Below are positions 48,786 through 57,836 of a DNA stretch of 64,000 nucleotides, piece by piece. The position numbers were made by a program, and so were the translations under genes. Position 1 is the stretch's first letter. Every line of letters starts with the position of its first letter. The notes below the pieces were generated by a model. That model was given only the letters and a program-made list of their open reading frames with translations, was not told the DNA's origin and ran no database searches. Location: contig JACPWG010000144.1 of assembly GCA_016197205.1 (NCBI GenBank), positions 86,532 to 150,531 on the forward strand. Reading direction: 5' to 3'. This DNA comes from Planctomycetota bacterium. Its GTDB lineage: Bacteria; Planctomycetota; MHYJ01; WSZJ01; JACPWG01.

Positions 48786-50564
48786 CTAGCGCCCCTCGGG
48801 AACCAGCACGCCCTCGAGCTCCACCCGGTCGACGCGGACGGTCGCTTCGTAGGTCCCGAGCAAGACCGAGCCCGCGCGTCCGGCGATCCGCGGCTGGAGG
48901 GCGGTGAAGACCTCTTTGCCGTCGAGGCGCCAGGTCAAGCGTCCGGCTGCGTCCAGGAGGAGTTCCTGGTCGTAGGTCTGGCCGAGGCGGCAGCCCGGCG
49001 GCACACCTTCCTCGACCTTTCGCCCGTCGGCGTAGTAGAGGAGGCCGTCCGCGCGCAGGATACACGCGAGCCCCCACGCCCCCTCCCACGCGGACTCCCA
49101 GCGCGTGTTCACGTAGACGTTGAGGTGTTCCACGGAGTCACGCGCCGTGCACGCGCCGACCACCCGCACGCGGTCCGCCCGCAGCTCGTGACGAAAGCGC
49201 AGCACACCCGGCCTGCCGCCGGAAATCCAGAGCGCGCCGTCGCGGATCGAGGGCTCGGCGCGCGCGCCGCGGTCGTCGAGGGCCGGCTCCCAATCGGAGA
49301 GCTGGCGCGGGTCGTCGAACTCGTAGCTGAACCGCACGCCGCCGCCCGGGCGCCGCTCGACGGTCCCCGCGCACGTCGGGAGCGTCGCGACCGGCTCGAC
49401 GGTGCCCGCAACCGCCGGCGGCGCCGGCGTCGCGCGCCCCTGCCAGGGAACAAACAGGTACGCCACGCCCGCGGCGAACGCGAGGCCGAGGGCGGCGAGG
49501 GCGAGCTTTCGCCGTGCGCCTGACCGCCTCGCAAAGAGGGTCTTCACCGAGCGGACGTCCGCCGGCACGCGACCGGTGGCCGAAGTGGAACCCGGCGGCC
49601 CCTCCAGCGCGTCCAGGAATTTGCCCATGCCCGCGAAGCGAGCCTCCGGATCGATGGCCATCATGCGGCGCACGATCTCCGCGGTGCGTTCGGTGAGCGC
49701 GGGGACCACGAGGCGCGCATCCGGCCTCGGCTGGTTTGCGTGGGCGGCGAGGAGGGCGACCGCGCTGGTGGCTTCGAACGGGGGGCGCCCGGTGAGCGCG
49801 TGGTAGAGCGTGGCACCGAGCGAATACAGGTCGGACCGCGCGTCGGCAGTCCGCGGGTCCTCGCTCTGTTCCGGGCTCATGTAGGGGATGGAGCCCATGA
49901 GGATGCCCGACTGCGTCGTCGCGTCCCCGGCGGTCGAGGTCAGCCCGCGCGCCAGGCCGAAGTCTCCGAGCTTCGCCAGCCCCTGCGAGTTGAGCAGAAT
50001 GTTGGCGGGCTTGACGTCCCGGTGCACGATGCCGCGGGCGTGGGCGAATTCGAGCGCGCGGCCGACCTGGCGTGCGATGTCCAGCACGCGCGACTCCGGC
50101 AACCGACCCTTGGATCGCACTTGTTCGGCCAGCGTGCTCCCCTCCACGTATTCGAGCACGAGGTAGAGCGCCTCGCCCGCCTCCCCCACGTCGTAGACCT
50201 GCACGATGTGCGGGTGGCCGAGCGCGCCGGCGAGTCGAGCCTCGCGCTGAAAGCGGGCGCGTGCCTCGGGCGCGAGGCTCTTCAGCACTTTGAGCGCGAC
50301 GAGGCGGTCGAGCTTCGCCTGCCGTGCGAGGTACACCACGCCCATCCCGCCTTCGCCCAGCACGCGGAGGATCTCGCAGTTCCCGAGGGCGGGTCCCCGG
50401 GTCGGCGCTACCGCCGCAGCCTCGCCGCCGGCGCCGCTTCCTGAGGAGCCGGCGAAGAGGTAGGCCAGGTCTTCGGGCCCGAGTGCCCGGCCACTCTCTG
50501 CCTGGGGCGGCAGCGGCGCGGTTTCTCCCGACTCGTCGTCGACCGGACGCGGCTCAGCGCCCAC
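48786..50564 (-). CDS. Membrane Ser/Thr protein kinase with extracytoplasmic sugar-binding-like domain
   Basis: 592 aa from GTG 50564 (GGGAGAG upstream). Kinase domain ~58-320: GEGGMGVVYLA, VALKVL, IVHRDVKPANILL, LGDFGLARG, GSIPYMSPEQS. Juxtamembrane Pro/Ser/Thr linker, a membrane helix (LALAALGLAFAAGVAYLFV, ~355), then a beta-rich outer domain (YEFDDPRQLSDWEPAL to TVRVDRVELEGVLV). That domain resembles laminin-G/DUF1080-like jelly-rolls, so a ligand sensor is plausible. Frame extends to 51062 through the next gene on the other frame. Regulated neighbours are not obvious. Confidence 0.88.
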   Translation of the reverse strand: MGAEPRPVDDESGETAPLPPQAESGRALGPEDLAYLFAGSSGSGAGGEAAAVAPTRGPALGNCEILRVLGEGGMGVVYLARQAKLDRLVALKVLKSLAPEARARFQREARLAGALGHPHIVQVYDVGEAGEALYLVLEYVEGSTLAEQVRSKGRLPESRVLDIARQVGRALEFAHARGIVHRDVKPANILLNSQGLAKLGDFGLARGLTSTAGDATTQSGILMGSIPYMSPEQSEDPRTADARSDLYSLGATLYHALTGRPPFEATSAVALLAAHANQPRPDARLVVPALTERTAEIVRRMMAIDPEARFAGMGKFLDALEGPPGSTSATGRVPADVRSVKTLFARRSGARRKLALAALGLAFAAGVAYLFVPWQGRATPAPPAVAGTVEPVATLPTCAGTVERRPGGGVRFSYEFDDPRQLSDWEPALDDRGARAEPSIRDGALWISGGRPGVLRFRHELRADRVRVVGACTARDSVEHLNVYVNTRWESAWEGAWGLACILRADGLLYYADGRKVEEGVPPGCRLGQTYDQELLLDAAGRLTWRLDGKEVFTALQPRIAGRAGSVLLGTYEATVRVDRVELEGVLVPEGR

Positions 50565-50671
50565 GGCTCTCTCCCTCTCGGTGGTGGTTGGCCGCGGGCG
50601 ATGATAGCCGACGACGGGGCGGACGACAAGGGGAAGCGACCGGGGGCGCGCGGGGCGCGGCGCCGCGAACG

Positions 50672-51109
50672 TCAAGTGCCGCCCGCACCGCCGCCGGCCC
50701 GGGGCGGCCTTTTCAGCGCCGCCCGGCCGAGCAGGAAGGCCAGGGCAAAGCAGCCCGCGGCCATCGGGACGGCGGCGACGAGCACGGGCGGCCAGGCCAC
50801 CCCGATCGCGAGCGCGACCGCGCCCAGCGCGCCGCACCCGATCGCCCCACGCAGCCGGCGCGGCAACTTCGCCCCGCACGCGGGGCAGTTCCGCGCCGCC
50901 GCGTCCACCTCGGCGCGGCAGGCCGGGCACGGCCGCGTCCGAGGGGCCCGAGGCGCCTTCGAGCGCTTCGGCACGAGGACCTCGGTGCCGCACACTTCGC
51001 ACTCGACGGACCAGGCCGGTCGCGCCTCCTTCGCGGTGATTTCCTGACCGCACATCCCACAATCAAAGAGCACGGGGCTGGGCAGCGGAACCTTCCCTTC
51101 CTCAGGCAT
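50672..51109 (-). CDS. Double zinc-ribbon membrane protein
   Basis: 145 aa. Four CxxC pairs: CGMCGQ (~17), CEVCGT (~37), CPACRA (~62) and CPACGA (~75) form two zinc ribbons. Two short hydrophobic segments follow (GALGAVALAIGVAWPPVLVAAVPM; GCFALAFLLG). Similar zinc-ribbon plus TM proteins are common next to planctomycete signalling genes; function unknown. ATG 51109 has GGAGG 8 bases upstream. Upstream of the kinase gene in the same direction (about 107 bp), so possibly cotranscribed. Confidence 0.8.
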   Translation of the reverse strand: MPEEGKVPLPSPVLFDCGMCGQEITAKEARPAWSVECEVCGTEVLVPKRSKAPRAPRTRPCPACRAEVDAAARNCPACGAKLPRRLRGAIGCGALGAVALAIGVAWPPVLVAAVPMAAGCFALAFLLGRAALKRPPRAGGGAGGT

Positions 51110-51143
51110 CTGCGCATCCTCCCGGTCCGGCCTGCCGAGGCGA

Positions 51144-51566
51144 CTACGCGTAGACGTAGCCGGCCTTGTACGACACCACCTCGATTTGATGCCCGTCCGG
51201 ATCGTTGAGGTAGAGCGCGTCCCCCTCGGGCCGCCGGGCCTCGTCCACGACCTGGAGGCCCTCGCGCACGAGTCGCGCTTTGAACGCCGCGAGGTCGGGC
51301 GTGGTGAGCCCCAGGTGGTAAAAGGACGCCGAGTCGGACCGGCGGGAGCGTTCCAGCCCCGGGTCTTCCGAGAGCGCCAGGTAGAAGCGATCCGAGCCGA
51401 CGTGCACGCAGCGTCCGTACGGCCCGACCGCGTCGTGGCGCACCTCGAACCCGAACGCGCGCCGGTAGAAGTCGATGCTGCGGTCCGCATCGGCCACCCC
51501 CAGATGGCAGTGTTCCATGCGGTCGACCACCGCCCGCGTCCGGTCGTCCAACGTCAGATTGTCCAT
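51144..51566 (-). CDS. VOC-superfamily (glyoxalase/dioxygenase-like) protein
   Basis: 140 aa, two beta-alpha-beta-beta-beta units of one VOC fold. HCHLGVADADRSIDFYRRAFGF, the first metal-side strand; SFYHLGLTTPDLAAFKARL, and YLNDPDGHQIEVVSYK carrying the final Glu ligand region. Could be a glutathione-linked lyase or a resistance/dioxygenase protein; not specified. GAGGAG precedes ATG 51566. Divergently transcribed from the SufR-like regulator across 130 bp with a promoter/operator-like palindrome, so probably its target. Confidence 0.87.
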   Translation of the reverse strand: MDNLTLDDRTRAVVDRMEHCHLGVADADRSIDFYRRAFGFEVRHDAVGPYGRCVHVGSDRFYLALSEDPGLERSRRSDSASFYHLGLTTPDLAAFKARLVREGLQVVDEARRPEGDALYLNDPDGHQIEVVSYKAGYVYA

Positions 51567-51624
51567 GCTGCGCTCCTCATTGGGGTCTGAAGGTCGCGTG
51601 GCGACGAGCCCCACGACAGTTTCT

Positions 51625-51652
51625 ATAGTATCATGTTTTGAAACTATGTAAA
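51625..51652 (-). promoter_or_regulatory. Promoter/operator candidate for VOC gene
   Basis: On the minus strand TTTACA (51652-51647), 16-bp spacer, TACTAT (51630-51625). It overlaps an ATAGT-N13-ACTAT dyad (51625-51647) in a rare AT-rich patch, well placed for repression by the neighbouring regulator. Confidence 0.5.
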
Positions 51653-51696
51653 GTTGAATCTTGCAAAAGTACGCGGGCGGGGTTAGGCTGGGGACC

Positions 51697-52338
51697 ATGA
51701 GGACCGAGCGACCCGCGGCCGCGCAGGACCGCGTGCTCTTCCAGTTGAAGACGAAGGGCCCGCGGACCGCGGCGCAGCTTGCGCAGCACCTGGACGTGAC
51801 GCCGATGGCGGTCCGCCAGCACCTGTACGCGCTGGCGACGGCCGGGCTGGTCGTCCACGCGGACGAGCGCAGGCGCGTGGGCCGGCCGGCGCGCATCTGG
51901 AGGCTCGCGCCGGCGGCCGAAGCGCGTTTTCCCGACAGCCACGCGGAGCTGGCCGTGGGCATGCTCGCGGCGGCGCGCGCGACGTTCGGGGAGAAGGGCC
52001 TCAGCAAGCTGCTCTCGGAGCGGACGCGCGCGCAGCTCGCGGCCTACCGGGCCCGGCTGCCCGGGCCCGAGGCGCCGCTCGAGAAACGCGTCGCGGCGCT
52101 GGCCGACCTCCGGCGCGACGAAGGCTACATGGCGGAGTGGTCCCGCGAGCGCGACGGCAGCCTGCTTCTCGTCGAAAACCACTGCCCGATCTGGGCGACC
52201 GCGCGCCTCTGCGAAGGGCTGTGCGGGGGCGAAATCGCGCTCTTTCGCTCGGTCCTCGGACGAGGCGTCTCCGTCGAGCGGACCGAGCACCTGGTCAAAG
52301 GCGCGCGCCGCTGCGTCTATCGGATCGCGAGGGCGTGA
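51697..52338 (+). CDS. SufR-like winged-helix regulator with Fe-S cysteines
   Basis: 213 aa. N-terminal DeoR/ArsR-type winged helix: ALFQLK-like VLFQLKTKGPRTAAQLAQHLDVTPMAVRQHLYALATAGLV (~12-50). The C-terminal sensor has the family Cys pattern NHCPIWATARLCEGLC (~165-180) and RRCVYRI (~207), as in SufR-type regulators where the cysteines hold an Fe-S cluster. It should sense Fe-S or redox state. ATG 51697 follows GGGGACC. Shares an AT-rich operator-like region with the divergent VOC gene. Confidence 0.82.
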   Translation: MRTERPAAAQDRVLFQLKTKGPRTAAQLAQHLDVTPMAVRQHLYALATAGLVVHADERRRVGRPARIWRLAPAAEARFPDSHAELAVGMLAAARATFGEKGLSKLLSERTRAQLAAYRARLPGPEAPLEKRVAALADLRRDEGYMAEWSRERDGSLLLVENHCPIWATARLCEGLCGGEIALFRSVLGRGVSVERTEHLVKGARRCVYRIARA

Positions 52339-52368
52339 CGAGCCCAAGGAGCCATGTCGCGCGCGCCC

Positions 52369-55300
52369 TCAAATCGGCCACACGACGGCCTCGCCCCCCG
52401 TCTCCGGCGGCGGCGCCGCGGGCACGAAAGGCGGGTCCGCGTCGTACGCTCGACCCGCCACCCGCAACACCCGCCCGCACGCCGGGCACGTCGTCTCGCG
52501 GTCCAGCAGGTCGGTCGCCTCGCGAAGCGCGCCGCACGCAGGGCACGTGACGCCAAGCGCGCCGTCGCGCCGCACCGCCGTCACGAGCGGCGCACCCAAC
52601 TCGACGCCGTGCAGGCGCAGCACGACTCCGGAGCCGCTCACGCCCGCGAGCAGCTCCGCCCCATGCCCGACAAAGGCAAGGCTCGTCACTCTGCCGCCGC
52701 ACGGGAACCGCAGGCGCACGCGCGGCGGCTCCCCCTCCCACACGCGGACCACCTGGTCCCGGCCGCCGGTCGCGAACCGGCTGCCGTCGGGCGACCCGAC
52801 GCACGCGTAGATCGAGCCGGCATGGGCCTCCACGCTCGCGACCTCCCGCCACGACCCGACGTCCCACATCCGCAGGCGGCCGTCTTCGCCGCCCGCGACC
52901 AACCGCTCCGCGTCCGGCCGCCAGGCCCACGCTCCTTCCGCACCCAGGCGCGCCCGCAGCGAGACGACTTCCGCGCCGGTCCGCGCGTCCCAGACGCGAA
53001 CGGCCTCCCGATAAGCCCCCGCCGCGATCCATCTGCCGTCCGGTGAAATTGAGACGTTGCCGGTCACGTACGCGCCCCACGCCAGCGGCCCCAGTTCTCG
53101 CAAGCCGTCCCCCTCGAAGACGCGGAGCACGTAATCGCCGGTCGCGGCCGCCACGCGCCGGCCGTCGGGCGACCACGCGCACGCGCTCACGCCGCAGACG
53201 CCGCCGCGCCAACTCGAAGTTTCACGCCCCGTCGTCGCATCCCACACGCGGAGCGAACCGTCCAGCCCGCCGGTCGCGACCCGCGCCCCGTCCGGCGCGA
53301 GGGCGTGGCACGCGAGCTCCGCTCCCGTCCCGACGCCGCCCAGCGTGGCGAGCGTTCGCCGGGTCGCGACGTCCCACACCTCCACCGACTTGTCCCCCCC
53401 GCGCGACACGCCGCGCCGACCGTCCGGCGCGCAGGCCGCATTCCAGCCCCAGGGACACTTCTCCATTGCCGGCGCCGCCGCGCACGCGACCTCGACGTCC
53501 CACACCACAAGCGTCCCATCGCCGCTCGCGGAGACCAGCCGTCGCCCGTCGGGGGACCAAGCACACGCGTAGGCCGTCGCGGCCGGCCCATCCATGCACG
53601 CGACGGCCCGCCCCGACGCCGCCTCCCACACCCGGATCGCACCCGCCGTCCCGCAGGTCGCGATGCGCCGGCCGTCGGGCGACCACGCGCACCCCTTGAC
53701 CGCGGCCGGATGCCCGCGCAGCACCGCGCTCTCCACGCCGGTCTCCGCGTCCCACACCCGCACCGTCCCGTCCTCCCCCACGCTCACGATCCGCCGGCCG
53801 TCCGGCGAGACGGCGCAGTCCCAGACCCAGCCCGCATGACCGACCAATCGAAAGCACGGCGTCCGCGCGGCGACGTCCCACACCGTCACCCGACGCTCGT
53901 CCCGCTCGGCTGCGAGCAGGCGCGTCCCCTCCGGCGCGAACGCGCACGCATCGATCCACGCGCCCTCGGCCCCCAGCCGCCCGAGCTCGACGCCCGCTTC
54001 GGCGTCCCAGAGCCGGAGCGTCCCGTCCTTGCCGCCCGACGCGACCCGCCGCCCGTCCGGTGAAAGCGCGACGCATGTCACCACGTCCTCGTGTCCGACC
54101 AGCACCGCGACCGCCTTCCCCGATACCGCGTCCCAGACGCGCAGCACGCGGTCGAAACCGGCCGACACGAGCCGCCGGCCGTCCGTGGACCACGCGCAGC
54201 CCGAGACGAACGACTCGTGTCCCGTGAGCACGGCCAGCTCGCGCCCGTCGTTCGCGGCCCATAGCCGAAGCGTGCCATCGTGCCCGGCCGAAAGGATGCG
54301 CGTCCCGTCCGGCGACCAGGCGCAGTCGCTCACGACCTCCGCATGCCCGGCCAGCGTCAGCACGGCCGCCGACCTGCGACGCGGCTTGTCCGCCCACTCC
54401 AGCCACGCGCGCGCCTCACCCCCCGTCTCGAGTCGTCGTCGCGCGGCGTACGCCGGCGGCGAGTCCCCCGGCTGGTTGGCCGCCTGCTGAAACGACAGCT
54501 CCGGCCAGCGCGCCAGGACATGGGTCTCCGCCCGCACAAATCGGGCGAAGCCCTCGACCTCAGCCCGCCCTTCCTGCGGAAGCGCATCCGACCCCAACGC
54601 CCTGTCGTAGTCCGAAACCAGATCGTAGGCCAGCCCCGCGCGGCACTTCGCCTCGACGAATTCCAGGTCGGTGAGCGTGGCCTCCAGTTCCTTCCAAAGA
54701 CCCGCGTGCCGCTGCTGGTACGGCAGTTCGCTCAGGCGGCGCACGTCGCCGACCGGAAGGGCCGCGAAGTAACGCGCCAGGTGCGCGTGGCGAGCGCGCC
54801 GCGCCGCGGAGGGGAGGAACTCCTCGGCCGCGGCCTCCCCCAACTGGCGGTGGTGGAAAGTGAGGAGGGCCGCGCCGTCGCCGCGGCGCTCCATCAGGTA
54901 CGGCTCCAGGTCGAGAAAGAGTCGCGACCAGACCGCGACCGGCAACCGTTCTTCCGGCGGCTCGTGGTGGGCGCGCGCACGGAAATCGCCCCAGACCTCC
55001 GGGTCGAGCGAGAGCACGTGGAGGAACTCGTCCTCCGCGAGGCCGTGCCGGGCCGCCGCCAGGTAGCCCAGGGCGCGAGCGACCAGGACGGGGCCGTGCG
55101 CCGCGTCCGACCCGAGTCGCGCGAAGAGGCGACGCAAAGCGGCCGGGACGTCCGCGCCCGGGTCCACCGCGGGTTCGTACGAGCGGCTGCGCCTCGTTTC
55201 CTCGAAGGCCAATTTCAGGAAGAGCGGCAGGCCGCAACCGGCGATGCGGCGGTCGAGCATCGCGCGCTGCGAAGGCGCGAGCGCACGGCCGGCGGCGTGG

Positions 55301-56838
55301 AGCCAGACGTCCAGGAGGGCGCGGCCCTCGGCCGAAGGCATCGGCTCGAGCGGGATCCGGTCCTCCGCGGGGACGCGCTCGAGAAGCCCAGGCGGGACCG
55401 CTTCCGGCAAGGCCGAGAGGACCAGTCGGACGTGCTGGGGCAGCGGCTGCGGAAGCCAGGCCAAACGCAGCGCGGGGTCGGCCGGCGCGAGTTGATCGAG
55501 GGCGTCGACGAAGAGGAGCAGCGGACGTTCGGCCGTCGCGAGGGAGAGCCGTTCGGGTACCTCCCGGACCAGTTCCTCGAAGGCGCCGGTTCCCGCCTCC
55601 GTCCCCGAGTCCGTGACGGCGCCGTAGCGACGCGCGAGTTCGCGGCACAGCCCGGCAAGGAGGGCGCGCCCATCCGACGAGGCGGGCGTGGCGCCGATGA
55701 ACCGGACGACGACCTGCGCGTGCGGAAGCGCGCGGCGCGCCTCCTCCGCCGCCCTCGCGACGAGCGCGGATTTCCCGGTGCCGGAAGCGCCCAGGACCAG
55801 GAGAGGGCGTGAGCCGCCGGCCCGCAGGCCCGCGGCGAGGCGTTCGAGCTCGGCCGCACGGCCGACGAAGGACCGCGCGCGCTCCCGACCAAAGGCCTCG
55901 TGCTCGCCGGCCTCCCGGTCCACCTCGTCCACCCGTTCGAGCCGCGCGACCTCCGCGGAGATGACGCGCGCCAACGACGCGTAGACGTCCTCGCATAGCC
56001 GCGGGACGTGCTCGACGGTAAGGGCGCGAGCGACCCAGTCACAGGCATAGCGGCGCACGTGGTCGCCGAGGGCTTGCGTGAGCCGCTGGTGGAGCGCGGC
56101 CAGCCGGCCGACCGCCTCCGCGTCGCGGCGTCCGTCCGGGTCGAGGTCGACGTACTCGCGCGCGGTCTCGTCGTCGGGGAGGCCGCGGATCTCCCGCACG
56201 AACGCGAAGACGTGGTCGCGTGCGTCCGCGACGCCGAGCGCGCCGTGCACGATCTCCTGCTCGGTCGCCGACGCCGCGTACTTTTCGCGCGCCGCGGGCT
56301 CGAGGGGGGCGCGCGCGGCCGCATCGGCCAGCAGCGCATGGAGGCGGCGCTCGACCCTTTCCCAACGGGCGGGATCGACGAACTCCCCGGTGCGCGGCTG
56401 GAGCACGTAGACCGGTGGAAGCGCGTTCTCGTCCCGCCCGTACCATTGCGCGAGCAGGTGCGCCTCGGCGGCTGCGGAGGAGGAGGGGGGTGTGCGCGTG
56501 GCGCTGCGGACGAGGCTTTCGAATTCGTCAACCGGGATTTCCGCGGGCAGGGGGCGCCAGCCATAGCGATCGCCGAGGAGAAGGATGAAGTTGGGTCGCG
56601 GGGAGACGCGCCGGCAGCGTGCGACTTCGTCCAGGCAAATGGGGAGCGTACGCTGGTCGAGCGCGGCCTCGTCCCGGATGCCCCAGCGCAAGTCGATCGC
56701 CTGGAAGCGGCAGCCGGAGCGGGCGCAGAGCTCGGCGAGACGGGGGAAAACGTCGCGCTGGAGGGCGTTGCGCTCGGCCTTCAGATCGCTGAAGGTCGAG
56801 CTGACGAAGACACGAAAGGTCCGGCGCGAGAGTGCCAT
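52369..56838 (-). CDS. DUF4062-STAND NTPase with 14 WD40 repeats and C-terminal zinc ribbon
   Basis: 1489 aa from ATG 56838 (also in frame from 56880). Residues ~7-105: DUF4062, FRVFVSSTFSDLKAERNAL, the TIR-like N-terminal domain of STAND proteins. Then a linker, and a NACHT/AAA ATPase with Walker A LGASGTGKSALV (~349-360) and Walker B RPLLLFVDALDQ. A helical region (~500-800) precedes 14 WD40 repeats such as VVSDCAWSPDGTRILSAGHD and SGKAVAVLVGHEDVV, enough for two seven-bladed propellers. The tail is a CPAC-x16-CPAC zinc ribbon (~1430-1460). The layout parallels animal NWD1/TEP1 and bacterial defence or signalling STANDs. No partner effector gene adjacent; role unknown. Confidence 0.9.
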   Translation of the reverse strand: MALSRRTFRVFVSSTFSDLKAERNALQRDVFPRLAELCARSGCRFQAIDLRWGIRDEAALDQRTLPICLDEVARCRRVSPRPNFILLLGDRYGWRPLPAEIPVDEFESLVRSATRTPPSSSAAAEAHLLAQWYGRDENALPPVYVLQPRTGEFVDPARWERVERRLHALLADAAARAPLEPAAREKYAASATEQEIVHGALGVADARDHVFAFVREIRGLPDDETAREYVDLDPDGRRDAEAVGRLAALHQRLTQALGDHVRRYACDWVARALTVEHVPRLCEDVYASLARVISAEVARLERVDEVDREAGEHEAFGRERARSFVGRAAELERLAAGLRAGGSRPLLVLGASGTGKSALVARAAEEARRALPHAQVVVRFIGATPASSDGRALLAGLCRELARRYGAVTDSGTEAGTGAFEELVREVPERLSLATAERPLLLFVDALDQLAPADPALRLAWLPQPLPQHVRLVLSALPEAVPPGLLERVPAEDRIPLEPMPSAEGRALLDVWLHAAGRALAPSQRAMLDRRIAGCGLPLFLKLAFEETRRSRSYEPAVDPGADVPAALRRLFARLGSDAAHGPVLVARALGYLAAARHGLAEDEFLHVLSLDPEVWGDFRARAHHEPPEERLPVAVWSRLFLDLEPYLMERRGDGAALLTFHHRQLGEAAAEEFLPSAARRARHAHLARYFAALPVGDVRRLSELPYQQRHAGLWKELEATLTDLEFVEAKCRAGLAYDLVSDYDRALGSDALPQEGRAEVEGFARFVRAETHVLARWPELSFQQAANQPGDSPPAYAARRRLETGGEARAWLEWADKPRRRSAAVLTLAGHAEVVSDCAWSPDGTRILSAGHDGTLRLWAANDGRELAVLTGHESFVSGCAWSTDGRRLVSAGFDRVLRVWDAVSGKAVAVLVGHEDVVTCVALSPDGRRVASGGKDGTLRLWDAEAGVELGRLGAEGAWIDACAFAPEGTRLLAAERDERRVTVWDVAARTPCFRLVGHAGWVWDCAVSPDGRRIVSVGEDGTVRVWDAETGVESAVLRGHPAAVKGCAWSPDGRRIATCGTAGAIRVWEAASGRAVACMDGPAATAYACAWSPDGRRLVSASGDGTLVVWDVEVACAAAPAMEKCPWGWNAACAPDGRRGVSRGGDKSVEVWDVATRRTLATLGGVGTGAELACHALAPDGARVATGGLDGSLRVWDATTGRETSSWRGGVCGVSACAWSPDGRRVAAATGDYVLRVFEGDGLRELGPLAWGAYVTGNVSISPDGRWIAAGAYREAVRVWDARTGAEVVSLRARLGAEGAWAWRPDAERLVAGGEDGRLRMWDVGSWREVASVEAHAGSIYACVGSPDGSRFATGGRDQVVRVWEGEPPRVRLRFPCGGRVTSLAFVGHGAELLAGVSGSGVVLRLHGVELGAPLVTAVRRDGALGVTCPACGALREATDLLDRETTCPACGRVLRVAGRAYDADPPFVPAAPPPETGGEAVVWPI

Positions 56839-57836
56839 GCAGTGGACGATCCCAGCGTGCGGGTCGACGGGCGAAGCCATCGAAGAGGCCGCGGGCCGCG
56901 CAAGCGGGGGAGGGGCGGCGGCCGGCCGCCGGCCGCCGGCCGACGGCGGCTGCGGCGTGGGTCGGTCAGCCTACCTGACCTGCCGAAACGGAGTCAAGCT
57001 GGATCTCTCGGAGCCCGGTGTTGCCGTCTCGGGGTCGGGAGGCTGAGAGTGTATCATGGTTCGCTTAGTACCACCCCACAGAATTGGGTGACCAATTTCC
57101 TCGGCGATTTCGGCCGCCTGCTTCGTTGCGCTCGCTCGACGTAGTGCTCCGTTACTACGCCTCGCTCGCGCGCCTCGCGGGCGGCGGAACTTGCCTTCGG
57201 CTATTGGCCACCGACTTCCGTGGAGCGGTACTTCGTCGTGTAGTTAGACAGGAGTCGTGAAAGTACTCGGCGTCCCCCCGATGAAAGCGCTTGGCCCGCG
57301 ACAGCCGTCGAGCAGTGCTCGCGTTTCGTTGAGGGTACCAACGCGGGTTGAGTGTGAGATCTGCCGTGCGCCCTAGATCCTTGATGGCAGGAAGACCCTC
57401 CGAAGCCAAAAGACTTGCCAAACCAAGCCCTTGGCCCTCAACTCGACCCTGTGAGCGCTCAACCCCCTCGCGGCACGAAATGTGCGCTGCTCCTTTCAGG
57501 CCGGCGTGCAATGGCGACTTCCGGGCTTGAAAACTGTTCGCGAGCGGGCGGTTCGTCCAGGCCGCCGGCGACTTGGGGCCGGCCGAAGCGTCATGCGGAA
57601 GGGCAAGCAACCGTGTGCGTTCGGCCTCGCATGGGACTGGGAAGCGGCCGGCGCACACGGGAAGCGACCTTTTGGGGTTGACGGGCCGCGGGTATGCTCT
57701 GGAGGCCTTCGCGTCCCCCCCGATCGAGTCCATGTCCCGGCCGTCCAGGGGTGTCCAGCAACTTGTCGGACTGTCCACGCGGTAGACGATCGCGAGCCCC
57801 GGAGGCGGGCGGACAGCAGAGCGGGGGAACAAGACC
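56839..57836. other. ~1-kb gap, mostly non-coding, with 164-bp repeat inside
   Basis: Between the divergent STAND and activator genes. Holds copy 2 of the palindromic repeat (57068-57231) and otherwise no frame with coding features. The activator promoter must lie near 57750-57830. Confidence 0.5.
57068..57231 (+). repeat. 164-bp nested palindromic repeat, copy 2
   Basis: Same length and orientation as 6711-6874, differing by a few bases (for example CACCCC for CGCCCC at the left end, GCTATTGGCCACCGAC in the right arm). The outer arms are slightly less matched but the middle TTCGGCCGCC-like and CGTAGT stems are kept. Confidence 0.9.
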
